Positions 16,673-25,151 of a stretch of 64,000 nucleotides of DNA are shown piece after piece (the first letter of the stretch is position 1; the number at the start of each line of letters is the position of its first letter). The DNA lies in assembly GCF_012927345.1 (NCBI RefSeq), contig NZ_JABBGJ010000018.1, positions 101,822 to 165,821 of the forward strand. Reading direction: 5' to 3'. The DNA comes from Paraburkholderia polaris (lineage in GTDB: Bacteria; Pseudomonadota; Gammaproteobacteria; Burkholderiales; Burkholderiaceae). The translations under genes were made by a program, and so were the position numbers. The notes beneath the pieces are model-generated. The model did no database searches and was not told the origin of the DNA. It saw only the letters and a list, made by a program, of their open reading frames with translations.

Positions 16673-18244
16673 TCAGTGCTTGCGCAGCGGATGATCCTTC
16701 AGAAGCCACGCGAGTGCGAAGGCCAGGACTACCACGCAGGCCGCCGACAGATACACTGTGTGCAACGCGCCGGCAAACGCCTGCAGATAATCGTCGCGCA
16801 ACGCTTCAGGCAACTGGTGGATGGCCGCCGGCCCGAGCGCGTGCGGCAATTCGGTGTCGGGCGGAATCAACTTTTCCAGGCGCGCGGCGAGGCCGTTGGA
16901 AAACACCGCACCAAAACCGGCCACGCCGATCGAGCCGCCGATCGAACGGAACAGCGTCGCACCCGAAGTGGCCACGCCCATGTGCTTGAATTCGACCGTA
17001 TTCTGCACGGCGAGAATCAACACCTGCATCACCATGCCGAGGCCGAAACCGAGAATGCCCATGTAGATATACATCACATGAATTGGCGTGTCGATCTGCA
17101 GGCGTGCGAGCAGCAGCATGGCGACGGCCACGAGGAACGTGCCGGCGATCGGGAACATGCGGTACTTGCCGATCTTGCTGATCACCCGGCCGGTCACCAT
17201 CGACATCACGAACAGGCCGCCCATCATCGGCAACATCTGCATGCCGGCTTCCGTAGGCGTTGAGCCTTTGACCACCTGCAAATACAGCGGCAGGAAAGTG
17301 ACCGAGCCGAACAGCGACACGCCGATGATGAAGCCGATCAGGCTGCTCAGCAAAAACGTGCGCTGTTTAAAGAGCTCGAGCGGCATGATCGGTTCAACGG
17401 CAGTGCGCTCCTCGTGGATAAAACCCCAGATCGCCACGAGCCCCATCCCTAACGTGAACCACAACTGCGGCGACGACCACGGCAGGATCGTGCCGCCCTG
17501 GCTCGTAAACAGGATGATGCAGGTGAGCGCGCCGGCGAGAAACGCGGCGCCCATGTAGTCGATGGTGTGCTTCACGTGCCGGACGTGCGGTTTGAAGACC
17601 GCGCCGATTACAACCAGCGACATGATGCCGAGCGGCAGGTTGATGTAGAAAATCCAGCGCCATGACAGGTGCTCGACGAGAAAGCCGCCGAGCAGCGGCC
17701 CGACCACCGTGGCGAGACCGAACACGCCGCCGAATACGCCTTGGTAGCGGCCTCGTTCAGCCGGCGGAATCACGTCCGCGATAGCGGCCATCGTTACGAC
17801 CAGCAGACCGCCGCCGCCGAGCCCTTGCAGCGCGCGCAGCACGATCAACTGGGTCATATCCTGGGCGATGCCGCATAGCGCGGAGCCGACGAGAAACACG
17901 ACGATCGCCGTCTGCAGCACGATCTTGCGGCCGAACAGATCGCCGAATTTGCCGTACAGCGGCACGACGATGGTCGAGCTGAGCAGGTAGGCGGTCACCA
18001 CCCATGACAGGTTGTTGAGCCCGCCGAGTTCGCCGACGATGGTCGGCAGCGCGGTCGAGACGATCGTCTGATCGAGCGCGGCGAGCAGCATGACCAGCAG
18101 CAACGCCGGAAACAACAGGCGGATCGGCGGGTGGTCGGTTGCCTGCGCGCCGGGCTGCGTATCTGGTGGCACACCAGGTTGCACATCCGGTTGCACGTCC
18201 GGCTGCATGAGCCCGGCGGGTTGGGGCGTTGTCGATTGGTTCAT
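16673..18244 (-). CDS. MFS drug-efflux transporter, DHA2 (EmrB/QacA) type
   Basis: This 523-residue inner-membrane proton antiporter has about 14 hydrophobic segments, the DHA2 number. The family markers are ALDQTIVSTALPTIVGELGG in helix 1, LYGKFGDLFGRK (motif A) after helix 2, and LRALQGLGGGGLL in helix 4. Residues 1-40 are a Pro/Gln-rich cytoplasmic leader with repeated VQPDVQPGVPPD words. It is divergent from a TetR repressor 75 bp away, the usual layout of a repressor-controlled multidrug pump. The substrates are not deducible. Confidence 0.92.
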   Translation of the reverse strand: MNQSTTPQPAGLMQPDVQPDVQPGVPPDTQPGAQATDHPPIRLLFPALLLVMLLAALDQTIVSTALPTIVGELGGLNNLSWVVTAYLLSSTIVVPLYGKFGDLFGRKIVLQTAIVVFLVGSALCGIAQDMTQLIVLRALQGLGGGGLLVVTMAAIADVIPPAERGRYQGVFGGVFGLATVVGPLLGGFLVEHLSWRWIFYINLPLGIMSLVVIGAVFKPHVRHVKHTIDYMGAAFLAGALTCIILFTSQGGTILPWSSPQLWFTLGMGLVAIWGFIHEERTAVEPIMPLELFKQRTFLLSSLIGFIIGVSLFGSVTFLPLYLQVVKGSTPTEAGMQMLPMMGGLFVMSMVTGRVISKIGKYRMFPIAGTFLVAVAMLLLARLQIDTPIHVMYIYMGILGFGLGMVMQVLILAVQNTVEFKHMGVATSGATLFRSIGGSIGVAGFGAVFSNGLAARLEKLIPPDTELPHALGPAAIHQLPEALRDDYLQAFAGALHTVYLSAACVVVLAFALAWLLKDHPLRKH

Positions 18245-18261
18245 GGCACCACGGCGTTGAA

Positions 18262-18283
18262 ATTAATTAATTCAGGGATTAAT
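18262..18283. promoter_or_regulatory. AT-rich palindromic tract, candidate TetR operator
   Basis: The gap between the divergent MFS and TetR starts holds ATTAATTAATT (18262-18272) and a further ATTAAT (18278-18283), each palindromic, in an otherwise GC-rich context. This is the only AT island in the 75-bp gap and a natural place for overlapping promoters and repressor binding. Confidence 0.45.
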
Positions 18284-18319
18284 ATATGCGACATCGCTTC
18301 ACACGTCAAATTGAATGCA

Positions 18320-19123
18320 ATGGCAAGGTCCCCGTCGAATGAACAGGAAGTGAAACGCGCGCCGCGCAGCACAGCCGCCGTGAAGGTGCGAAAGCTTTCG
18401 AAGCCGACGGCGTCAGCCGCTGTGGGCGGCGAATCCGCGAACGCCGCACCCGCACCCGCACCCGCACCCGCACCCGCACCCGCACGGCGCCCCGGCAGGC
18501 CTTCGGGCTCGGCGCGCGGCCCGGAGCAGCGCAGCCGCCTGTTGGATGCCGCGCTCGCCTTGTTCGCGCGCCAGGGCATCGTCGACACGACGCTCGGCGA
18601 GATCGCCCGCGAGGCGGGTTTCACGCCGGCGATGATGCATTACTACTTCAAGACGCGCGATCAACTGCTCGACGTGCTGATCGACGAGCGCTTCGCTCCG
18701 CTACGCGCGGCGTTCGGCGTGCCATTTCAGGAAAATCCCGACGACCCCATGGCGGCAATCACGCAGCTCGCACAGCGTTTGGTGCAGGTGGCGAGCGACC
18801 ACCCGTGGTTTCCGTCGCTATGGGTGCGCGAAGTGATCAGCGACGGCGGCCTGCTGCGCCAGCGCATGCACGAAAGGTTCGGCGACGCGCATCAGAAGGC
18901 GTCGCTGTCAGCCATCGTGCGCTGGCAAAAGGAAGGGCGCCTGAATGCGGGGTTGGAGCCGTCGCTGGTATTCGTCACGCTGCTAGGTCTGACGATTTTG
19001 CCGCTGGCCGCCTCGAAGCTGTGGCGTAACGATCCCGTGCGGCGCAATATCGGCAGCGAGGAGATCGCCCGGCACGTGGTGGCCTTGCTCGTGCAGGGCA
19101 TCGGTCCGGGCAAGGCGGACTGA
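18320..19123 (+). CDS. TetR-family repressor with Ala-Pro repeat leader
   Basis: This 267-residue TetR regulator has a long N-terminal leader of about 70 residues that is basic and contains seven Ala-Pro pairs. The TetR helix-turn-helix follows: RSRLLDAALALFARQGIVD, then IAREAGFTPAMMHYYFKTRD, at about residues 73-120. The helical ligand-binding domain makes up the rest. The Ala-Pro run is encoded by seven perfect CCGCAC units. The ATG at 18320 is the first in frame after the operator region. It probably represses the divergent MFS pump and its own gene. Confidence 0.88.
   Translation: MARSPSNEQEVKRAPRSTAAVKVRKLSKPTASAAVGGESANAAPAPAPAPAPAPARRPGRPSGSARGPEQRSRLLDAALALFARQGIVDTTLGEIAREAGFTPAMMHYYFKTRDQLLDVLIDERFAPLRAAFGVPFQENPDDPMAAITQLAQRLVQVASDHPWFPSLWVREVISDGGLLRQRMHERFGDAHQKASLSAIVRWQKEGRLNAGLEPSLVFVTLLGLTILPLAASKLWRNDPVRRNIGSEEIARHVVALLVQGIGPGKAD
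18444..18485 (+). repeat. Seven-copy CCGCAC hexanucleotide repeat inside the tetR gene
   Basis: Seven identical CCGCAC units encode alternating Ala-Pro residues. Changes in copy number would add or remove Ala-Pro pairs without a frameshift, so the leader length may vary between strains. Confidence 0.9.
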
Positions 19124-19179
19124 GGGCGGCACCAGATCATCGTGCGGCGGGAGGCGCTCGGGCGTAACGCCGTCTTGTT

Positions 19180-19198
19180 GCCCCGGCAGCGCCGGGGC
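19180..19198. terminator. Hairpin between convergent tetR and cytochrome genes
   Basis: GCCCCGGC (19180-19187), a 3-nt loop and GCCGGGGC (19191-19198) form a strong 8-bp stem between the stop codons of two convergent genes. No T-tract follows, so termination is inferred from position and stem strength. Confidence 0.5.
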
Positions 19199-19209
19199 TA
19201 TCCCTTCAG

Positions 19210-20607
19210 TTATGGGCCGCGAGGGGCGCTCTGCTGCGGCGCTTGAGCGTGAAGCGTCGCCCGAAGTTTCTTCACCGCCGACTCATCGACCGGCTCTGCC
19301 TGATTGCCCCAACTGCCGCGGACGAACGTCAGCACGTCGGCAACCTGCTGGTCGCTGAGCCGCCAGCCGAAATCCGGCATGGCGAGCGGCGCAGGCATTG
19401 CGGACGACGACGGCATCTTCGAACCGGTCAGCACGATGTGAATCAGCGAGGCCGGATCAACCGCATTGACGACAGGGTTGCCTGACAGCGAGGGGAAGGT
19501 CTGTCCGGCGCCCGCGCCGTCCGAGCGGTGGCAGGCATTGCAGTTGTCGAGGTAGATCGCGGCGCCGCGCGCGTGCAGGTCGCCGGCACGCAGCGCGCGC
19601 GTGGCGCTCGCGGCTTCGTCGGCGCTGACGGGCGGCCCCGGGGCGAGGTCTTCGGGCGTGAGGCTCTTCAGATACACCGCGATGGCCTTCAGGTCGGCAT
19701 CGCTCAGATGTTGCGTGCTGTCGTTCACCACTTCCGTCATGGCGCCGAACGCCGCAGTATGGGCGCCGCGCCCGGTCTTCAGAAACGCCGCCAGTTCCTC
19801 CGTCGACCAACCTGCGAGCCCGGTGCCGAGGCCGTCGGCGAGGGATGGCGCGTTCCAGCCGGCGAGCGTGGCGCCGCTCAGGTAGCGTTTGCCGTCCTGC
19901 TCGCTGAAGGCTTTTTCCTGACCTGTCGCGCCGTGCGGCGTATGGCATGCGCCGCAATGGCCGAGCCCCTGCACGAGATAGGCGCCGCGATTCCATTCGA
20001 CGCTCTTCGACGGATCGTTGCGGTAAGGCGTATCGGCTTTCAGATACAGCAGGTTCCAGCCGATCATCAAAGCTCGCACATTGAGTGGAAATGGCAATTG
20101 GTTCGGACGCGCGGGTTGATTTACCGGCGCGACGCCCTCCATGAAATACGTGTAGAGCGCGTCCATGTCGTCGCGCGACAGAATCCGGAACGACGGATAG
20201 GGCATCGCCGGATAGAGATGCCCGTTGCGTTTCGAGTTGCCGCGGCGCACCGCGTCGTCAAACGCCTGGAAGCTGTAACCGCCGATGCCGGTGTCTTTGT
20301 CGGGCGTGATGTTGGTGGAGTAGATCGTGCCGAACGGCGTTTCCATCGGCAGGCCGCCCGCGAATGGCTTGCCGCCCGGTGCAGTGTGGCAGGCGGCGCA
20401 ATCGCCCACGCGGGCCAGATAGGCGCCGCGCTGCACGAGGCTGTTGGCTGCCGGTGTGCCTGGGGAGGCCCGGGCGGCGGGTGGGATAGGAGCTGTTGTG
20501 GTTGCGGCCGCCTGGCCGTATGCAAGGCGCGCCGCCGATAAAAGCGCCAGCGATGCCGCCGCCGTGCAGACCGATATCGTTGTCCGAAGCCGGGGAGAGT
20601 TTTTCAT
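19210..20607 (-). CDS. Triheme cytochrome c subunit of a membrane sugar/alcohol dehydrogenase
   Basis: This 465-residue periplasmic cytochrome has three c-type heme sites, CAACH, CGACH and CNACH, spread across three domains, plus a signal peptide (hydrophobic core ending AARLAYGQA). This is the arrangement of the cytochrome subunits of gluconate 2-dehydrogenase, fructose dehydrogenase and alcohol dehydrogenase, which pass electrons to ubiquinone. The ATG at 20607 has GAGGA 8 nt upstream, inside the end of the GMC gene region. It is the last of three co-transcribed subunit genes. Confidence 0.9.
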   Translation of the reverse strand: MKNSPRLRTTISVCTAAASLALLSAARLAYGQAAATTTAPIPPAARASPGTPAANSLVQRGAYLARVGDCAACHTAPGGKPFAGGLPMETPFGTIYSTNITPDKDTGIGGYSFQAFDDAVRRGNSKRNGHLYPAMPYPSFRILSRDDMDALYTYFMEGVAPVNQPARPNQLPFPLNVRALMIGWNLLYLKADTPYRNDPSKSVEWNRGAYLVQGLGHCGACHTPHGATGQEKAFSEQDGKRYLSGATLAGWNAPSLADGLGTGLAGWSTEELAAFLKTGRGAHTAAFGAMTEVVNDSTQHLSDADLKAIAVYLKSLTPEDLAPGPPVSADEAASATRALRAGDLHARGAAIYLDNCNACHRSDGAGAGQTFPSLSGNPVVNAVDPASLIHIVLTGSKMPSSSAMPAPLAMPDFGWRLSDQQVADVLTFVRGSWGNQAEPVDESAVKKLRATLHAQAPQQSAPRGP

Positions 20608-20621
20608 GCTCTGCGTCCTCG

Positions 20622-22400
20622 TCAAACGGCCAGCAGCGCGCCGGGGTTCTTCAGATAGCGCGTGCGAATTGCGTGCGCCGCCCAGTACGCGAGTGCGCCG
20701 ACCGTGCCGGTCGGGTTGTACGAAAAATTTTGCGGGAACGCGCTGGCGCCGAGCACGAAAACGTTCGGCACGTCCCAGCTTTGCAGATATTTGTTGACCA
20801 CGCTGCTGTCGGGGCGCTCGCCCATGATCGCGCCGCCGGTAGTGTGGGTGGTTTGATAGGGCCGCACGTCGTATTGATCGCCGATCTTCTTGGTGTTGAT
20901 CACGAGTTGCTTCGGCTTCATCGCGCGGCCGATTTCCGCCGCGCGTCCGGTGGTGTATTGCGACATCTTGATATCGTTGCTTTTCCAGTTGAAGGTCATG
21001 CGCAACAGCGGTTGGCCGTAGGCGTCGCGATACGTCGGATCGAGGTCAAGGAAATTGTCGCGATACGACATTACCGAGCCTTCGGTGCCGATAGTCATCG
21101 AGTGCAGGTAGTTTTCCTTCAGCGCGCTTTTCCATTGCGCGCCCCATGACGGTGTGCCCGGCGGCAGCATGGCCTGCTGGATCGGCCTGCCGCCGGTGAT
21201 ATTGGCGGCCGTGTAGGCGCCGCCGATGAAGCCGAGTGGGCCATGATCGAAGTTGTCGCCATTGAATTCGTCGACCGCCTGGCCGCCCGCGCCTGAGCCG
21301 GCAAATGGATTCAGGTAGACGTTCTTGTCGAAGAACAACGAGACGCCACCGTTCATCTGATAGGCGTAGTTCTTGCCGACCGTTCCCTGGCCGGTTTGCG
21401 GATCGTAGGGACGGCCGATCTTCGAGAGCAGCAGCAGGCGCACGTTGTGCATCTGGTACGCGCAAAGAATGACGAGGTCGGCGGGCTGTTCCACTTCGCG
21501 GCCGATGGAGTCGATGTAGGTGACACCCGTCGCTTTCTTGCCGGACGAATCGAGATTCACGCGCGTCACGTGCGCTTGCGTGCGTAACTCGAAGTTCGTC
21601 TTCTTGCGTAGCGCAGGGATGATGGTGATCTGTGGCGACGCCTTCGAATACATGTAACAGCCGAAGCGTTCGCAATAGCCGCAGAAATTGCACGCGCCGA
21701 GTTGCATGCCGTACGGGTTGGTATAAGCCTGCGACGCGTTCGACGAGGGCGATGGAAACGGCTTGAAACCGAGCGAGCGCGCTGCGTCTGCAAAGAGCGC
21801 GGCGGGGAGGTTGTCTTTGAGTGGCGGCAGCGGGTAGTCGCGCTGACGCGGACTCTCGAAAGGATTGCCGCCGGCGCTCGGCTGGCCGCCTATATTGCCG
21901 CCTTTGCCCGACACGCCGCATACGTATTCGAACCTGTCGTAGAACGGTTCGAGTTCGTCGTAAGTGATACCCCAGTCCTGGATCGTCATATCCACGGGAA
22001 TGAAGCGCTTGCCGTAGCGTTGTTCGTAGTGACTGCGCAGCACCAGGTCACTGGCGGTGGCGCGCCAGTGCATGCCGTTCCAGTGCGCACCGGCGCCTCC
22101 TACCCCGTTGCCGAGCAGGAACGAACCGAGTTGCCGGTACGGCAGCGCCTGGTCTTGCGCGGTATGACGAACCGTGACGGTTTCAGTCGCGAGGTTCTGC
22201 ATCAGACCGTAGCGGATGCCGTAGGTCAGTTCGTCGGCAATGCGCGGGTAGGCGAAATCCGGGTTGGTGTCGCGCGCGGGGCCGCGTTCGAGTGCGAGCA
22301 CGTTGAGCCCGGCCTCGGTGAGTTCCATTGCCATGATGGCGCCGGTCCAGCCGAAGCCGACCAGTACGGCGTCCACGGGTTTCTTTTTGATCGCCGTCAT
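20622..22400 (-). CDS. GMC-family flavoprotein, large subunit of membrane sugar/alcohol dehydrogenase
   Basis: This 592-residue FAD-dependent catalytic subunit oxidises a sugar, sugar acid or polyol. The FAD dinucleotide motif is at the N-terminus (DAVLVGFGWTGAIMAMEL, with ERGP after it). GMC features include GNGVGGAGAHWNGMHWRAT, CNFCGYCERFGC (a Cys cluster typical of gluconate 2-dehydrogenase and fructose dehydrogenase large subunits) and a C-terminal HTTGGAIMG with NVFVLGASAFPQN. The ATG at 22400 comes one base after the small-subunit stop. The substrate is not decided by sequence. Confidence 0.9.
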   Translation of the reverse strand: MTAIKKKPVDAVLVGFGWTGAIMAMELTEAGLNVLALERGPARDTNPDFAYPRIADELTYGIRYGLMQNLATETVTVRHTAQDQALPYRQLGSFLLGNGVGGAGAHWNGMHWRATASDLVLRSHYEQRYGKRFIPVDMTIQDWGITYDELEPFYDRFEYVCGVSGKGGNIGGQPSAGGNPFESPRQRDYPLPPLKDNLPAALFADAARSLGFKPFPSPSSNASQAYTNPYGMQLGACNFCGYCERFGCYMYSKASPQITIIPALRKKTNFELRTQAHVTRVNLDSSGKKATGVTYIDSIGREVEQPADLVILCAYQMHNVRLLLLSKIGRPYDPQTGQGTVGKNYAYQMNGGVSLFFDKNVYLNPFAGSGAGGQAVDEFNGDNFDHGPLGFIGGAYTAANITGGRPIQQAMLPPGTPSWGAQWKSALKENYLHSMTIGTEGSVMSYRDNFLDLDPTYRDAYGQPLLRMTFNWKSNDIKMSQYTTGRAAEIGRAMKPKQLVINTKKIGDQYDVRPYQTTHTTGGAIMGERPDSSVVNKYLQSWDVPNVFVLGASAFPQNFSYNPTGTVGALAYWAAHAIRTRYLKNPGALLAV

Positions 22401-22401
22401 C

Positions 22402-23145
22402 TCATTCCTCCTTGCCCATGACGCCGACCGGCGCATAGGGATACGGCTGGTTCCGGCCGACAAAGTCCAGGTAGTCGGCCCGCGCGCCGGGAAAGCCGAT
22501 CATCTTCCAGCTGCCCGCGTGCTTGTTGCCGCCGTGCACGGGGTCGGCGAGATAGCCTTCGATCGTGTTGGCGCGCAGGAAGTCGAAGAAGGTTTTGGCG
22601 TCGACGCCGATGAATTCAGGTTCACCTCTGTCCAGTTGATGCAGCACGGCGTCTTGATCGAGATTACTTAGCCCGGCGAAATGATTGCCATGGAGGGCGA
22701 TGCATAGCGCGTCGGTTTCGGCGATGCCGAGTCGGTAAACTTCGCGCGGCGTCAGACGCGATTGATAGCCGAACTGCGGGGCCGCCTGCCTGAATGGGCC
22801 CTGCATGTACCAGCGCGCAGCATGGCCAAATTCGCCTTCCATCTGCCTGTCGATGAATACCGGCACATCGAGTTCGACGGCGCCGGGGCCATTGTCGTCG
22901 GAGGGAATCAGGCGGGCGACAGCAGCCTGAATGAAGACCCATTCGTCGGCGCTGAAGTATCTGGGCTTGTGGGATTGATGCGGTGGTTCTGGCGTTTCAC
23001 TCGACGACGTTTGCTTCGGGTCGCAGGCCGTGAGCGTGACAGCCGCGGGAAGCAATGCAGCCGATTTGAACATGAAGCGACGGCGTGAATTGGATGGCAG
23101 GTCAGCCGATTCGTCGTTAATGAAATGTTGAGGATTTCTTCGCAT
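22402..23145 (-). CDS. Small subunit (subunit 3) of membrane sugar/alcohol dehydrogenase, Tat-exported
   Basis: This 247-residue protein matches the gluconate-2-dehydrogenase subunit 3 family. A twin-arginine signal is visible (SRRRFMFKSAALLPAAV, residues about 20-36), followed by a possible lipobox (LTAC). The mature domain has WVFIQAAVARLIPSDDNGPGA and the C-terminal GGNKHAGSWKMIGFPGARADY, conserved in the family. This subunit probably carries the large flavoprotein through the Tat system by hitch-hiking, since the latter has no signal. It is the first gene of the operon. Confidence 0.9.
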   Translation of the reverse strand: MRRNPQHFINDESADLPSNSRRRFMFKSAALLPAAVTLTACDPKQTSSSETPEPPHQSHKPRYFSADEWVFIQAAVARLIPSDDNGPGAVELDVPVFIDRQMEGEFGHAARWYMQGPFRQAAPQFGYQSRLTPREVYRLGIAETDALCIALHGNHFAGLSNLDQDAVLHQLDRGEPEFIGVDAKTFFDFLRANTIEGYLADPVHGGNKHAGSWKMIGFPGARADYLDFVGRNQPYPYAPVGVMGKEE

Positions 23146-23302
23146 CGTACGTACCGGTCATGTTGGTAACGATAGGTAGATACGAGGAGAAAAGATTAAG
23201 TTCAATAAGTACGGTATGCGAAATATAATTACGAAATGGTTTCGATAAAGAGATGAATTTTTTCTTGCGAGAGCTTTGCCTGCTGGTGTAAAAACGTGAT
23301 GT
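23146..23302 (-). promoter_or_regulatory. AT-rich promoter region of the dehydrogenase operon
   Basis: These 157 bp are notably AT-rich compared with their surroundings (for example TAAGTTCAATAAGTACGG and AATATAATTACGAAATGG). They lie directly upstream of the three-subunit dehydrogenase operon, where the promoter should be. Specific -35 and -10 boxes are not assigned. Confidence 0.45.
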
Positions 23303-24022
23303 TTATGTTTTGTTTTTCAGGCGCCACGCCTCATACGCAGCCTTCGTCTTTTCGTTTGGCGGATAAGTGCCGGGCAGCGCGGCGCCGTCACGAATACGCT
23401 CGGTGAGAAACGCTTCGAGTTGCTCCTGTTCAGCGGCGGCCTGCGCAACGTCGGCTGCCATTTTGCGTGGGATCACCACCACGCCGTCCGCATCGCCCAC
23501 GATCACGTCGCCAGGAAACACGGCTACACCGCCGCAGCCGATCGGCACATTGATATCGACCGCATGATGCCGAATCAGATTCGGCGGCGCGCTTGCTCCG
23601 GCACAAAACACCGGCATGCCGAGCGCGGCGATCGTCGTGCTGTCGCGTACCGGACCGTCGGACACCATGCCCGCCACGCCGCGCACCTGCAATCGTTGCG
23701 AGAGGATCGAACCGAACGAGGCGCTGCCGCGCTCGCCGCGGCAATCCTGCACCAGCACATGACCGGCCGGAATGGTTTCGACACATTTGCGCTGCGCGTA
23801 CTCGGGATCCGCAAATAGTTCGAGCACGTCGATGTCCTCACGCGAGGGAATGTTGCGCAGCGTGAATGCCGGGCCGACCAGATTCGCGCCACTGTGCGCG
23901 GCGAGCGGCGCGACACCTTGCATGAACGTATTGCGCAAGCCGCGCTTGAACAACTGGGTGGTCAGCGTGGCGGTGCTGACATGGCGGAGTGCGTCGAGCG
24001 TGGCGGAGTCGAGATCGGACAT
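23303..24022 (-). CDS. RraA-like / HMG-CHA aldolase-family protein
   Basis: This 239-residue protein of the RraA/4-hydroxy-4-methyl-2-oxoglutarate aldolase superfamily shows GVAGMVSDGPVRDSTTIAA (the GxxxDGxxRD active-site motif), PIGCGGVAVFPGDVIVGDAD and GVVVIPRK. Family members cleave hydroxy-oxo-acids or act as RNase E regulators. The length, longer than classical RraA (about 160), favours the aldolase/dimethylmenaquinone-type branch. The ATG at 24022 opens at the family N-terminus (LDALRHVSTATLTTQLFKRG). It lies upstream of the dehydrogenase operon on the same strand. Confidence 0.85.
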   Translation of the reverse strand: MSDLDSATLDALRHVSTATLTTQLFKRGLRNTFMQGVAPLAAHSGANLVGPAFTLRNIPSREDIDVLELFADPEYAQRKCVETIPAGHVLVQDCRGERGSASFGSILSQRLQVRGVAGMVSDGPVRDSTTIAALGMPVFCAGASAPPNLIRHHAVDINVPIGCGGVAVFPGDVIVGDADGVVVIPRKMAADVAQAAAEQEQLEAFLTERIRDGAALPGTYPPNEKTKAAYEAWRLKNKT

Positions 24023-24506
24023 GGTGTCGGGCGGCCTCAGGTTTTTTGGGGGGTGGGGATGGTGCTCGTCAGCCGTGCTGCATCGCAGCGGTTGAATGCA
24101 GCCGCTGCGGTCTTGCGCACACGATGATAGCGCCGCCGTAGATCGTGCGGCAGGCTCGCGCAACCATGCGGACGCAACGGCGAATCTAACAAACGCGCCG
24201 AGGCACGCAACATGCTACCTGAGGGATGGATGTGAACGCCGCGCGCGAGACACAACAGCGCGGACGTCGCAAAAGAACAGGAATGTCAGAGAAGATGCCG
24301 GGCGGACAAGGCGGTGCACACGGGTTTGCACCAGCGGCCACGGCGAATCGGGTGTCGGCATCGGTTTGCCAGGGCAACGGCGCCGAGGGCCGGTTTTTCA
24401 TCGGCGTGCAATTTTGGCGCGTTACTGTGCGCACGCGTTGCGCTCAGGCCATGCTTTACAATCGCGGGCCTGTATGCAACTCGACGCATGAAATCGAGTC
24501 GGAACC
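24023..24506. other. Gene-free 484-bp stretch
   Basis: The divergent starts of the RraA-like gene and the response-regulator gene flank this stretch. Short open frames here lack protein character. A TACAAT hexamer at 24457-24462 could serve as the -10 box of the response-regulator gene, but no well-spaced -35 box was found. Confidence 0.45.
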
Positions 24507-25019
24507 ATGGACAGCAATACCGCAGCCGCGCAAATTGGCGGCAAACAGCAGGACGATACGTTGGCCACGTCTGACGGCCTAACCGTTTTTTTAGAGCAAC
24601 AACAGAACATGAACGGAGCATTGAGACTCGATCAGGCCACGATCGTGCTCGTCGAAGACGACCCGGATAGCCGGGAATCGCTGACCTTGTTACTCGAAGC
24701 AGAAGGGGCGCATGTCGTCGCAGTGGCGGATGCGGAAGAGGGCGTCGAAGCGGCGCTGCGGCTGTTGCCTGATGCGGTGGTGTGCGACCTCGAATTGCCG
24801 GCCATGGACGGTTTTTATCTGATCCAGCGGTTGCGCGATCACGAAATTCGCGGCGACCATGTGCCTTCGGTGGCCGTAGCGCTCACGGGCCATACCGACG
24901 ACGCTTATCGCTTACGCAGCATCGGCGAAGGCTTCCAGTATTTCATGACCAAGCCGGCATTGCCGGAAGACCTCGTGACGCTATTGCACAACGCGATCGC
25001 CGCTCGCGCGGCGGGCTGA
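24507..25019 (+). CDS. Single-domain CheY-like response regulator
   Basis: This 170-residue receiver protein has no output domain. After a leader of about 45 residues come the acidic pair (IVLVEDDPDSRES), the phospho-acceptor Asp94 (VVCDLELPAMDG), the ALTGHT Thr and the TKPALPEDL Lys. A downstream ATG at 24609 would remove the leader and is a possible alternative start. Without an effector it should act by protein contact or as a phosphate relay. No kinase is adjacent; the nearest is at 30238. Confidence 0.85.
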   Translation: MDSNTAAAQIGGKQQDDTLATSDGLTVFLEQQQNMNGALRLDQATIVLVEDDPDSRESLTLLLEAEGAHVVAVADAEEGVEAALRLLPDAVVCDLELPAMDGFYLIQRLRDHEIRGDHVPSVAVALTGHTDDAYRLRSIGEGFQYFMTKPALPEDLVTLLHNAIAARAAG

Positions 25020-25090
25020 AAGGTTTCGTAGGTGGGCGGCGGTTTCTTGCCGCCATATCTTCAGCGGCAAGCCTTCGCGTGGCAAGACGA

Positions 25091-25124
25091 TCTGCAATCG
25101 GTCCGCAATCGGTCTGCAATCAGG
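25091..25124. repeat. Three-copy 11-bp tandem repeat
   Basis: TCTGCAATCGG (25091-25101), TCCGCAATCGG (25102-25112) and TCTGCAATCAGG (25113-25124) lie in the 132-bp gap between the convergent response-regulator and Fur-family genes. A GGCGGC/GCCGCC hairpin precedes them near 25036-25055. Both may contribute to transcription ending. Confidence 0.6.
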
Positions 25125-25151
25125 CTGCAAATCTGATTGCGGCCGCTACTG

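Noticed and set aside
18444..18485. CCGCAC repeats considered as a CRISPR-like array
   Set aside because: The units are directly joined with no spacers and encode part of the tetR leader.
24226..24582. A 118-residue open frame ahead of the response-regulator gene
   Set aside because: It overlaps the start of the response-regulator gene in another frame, has no domain character and no ribosome site.
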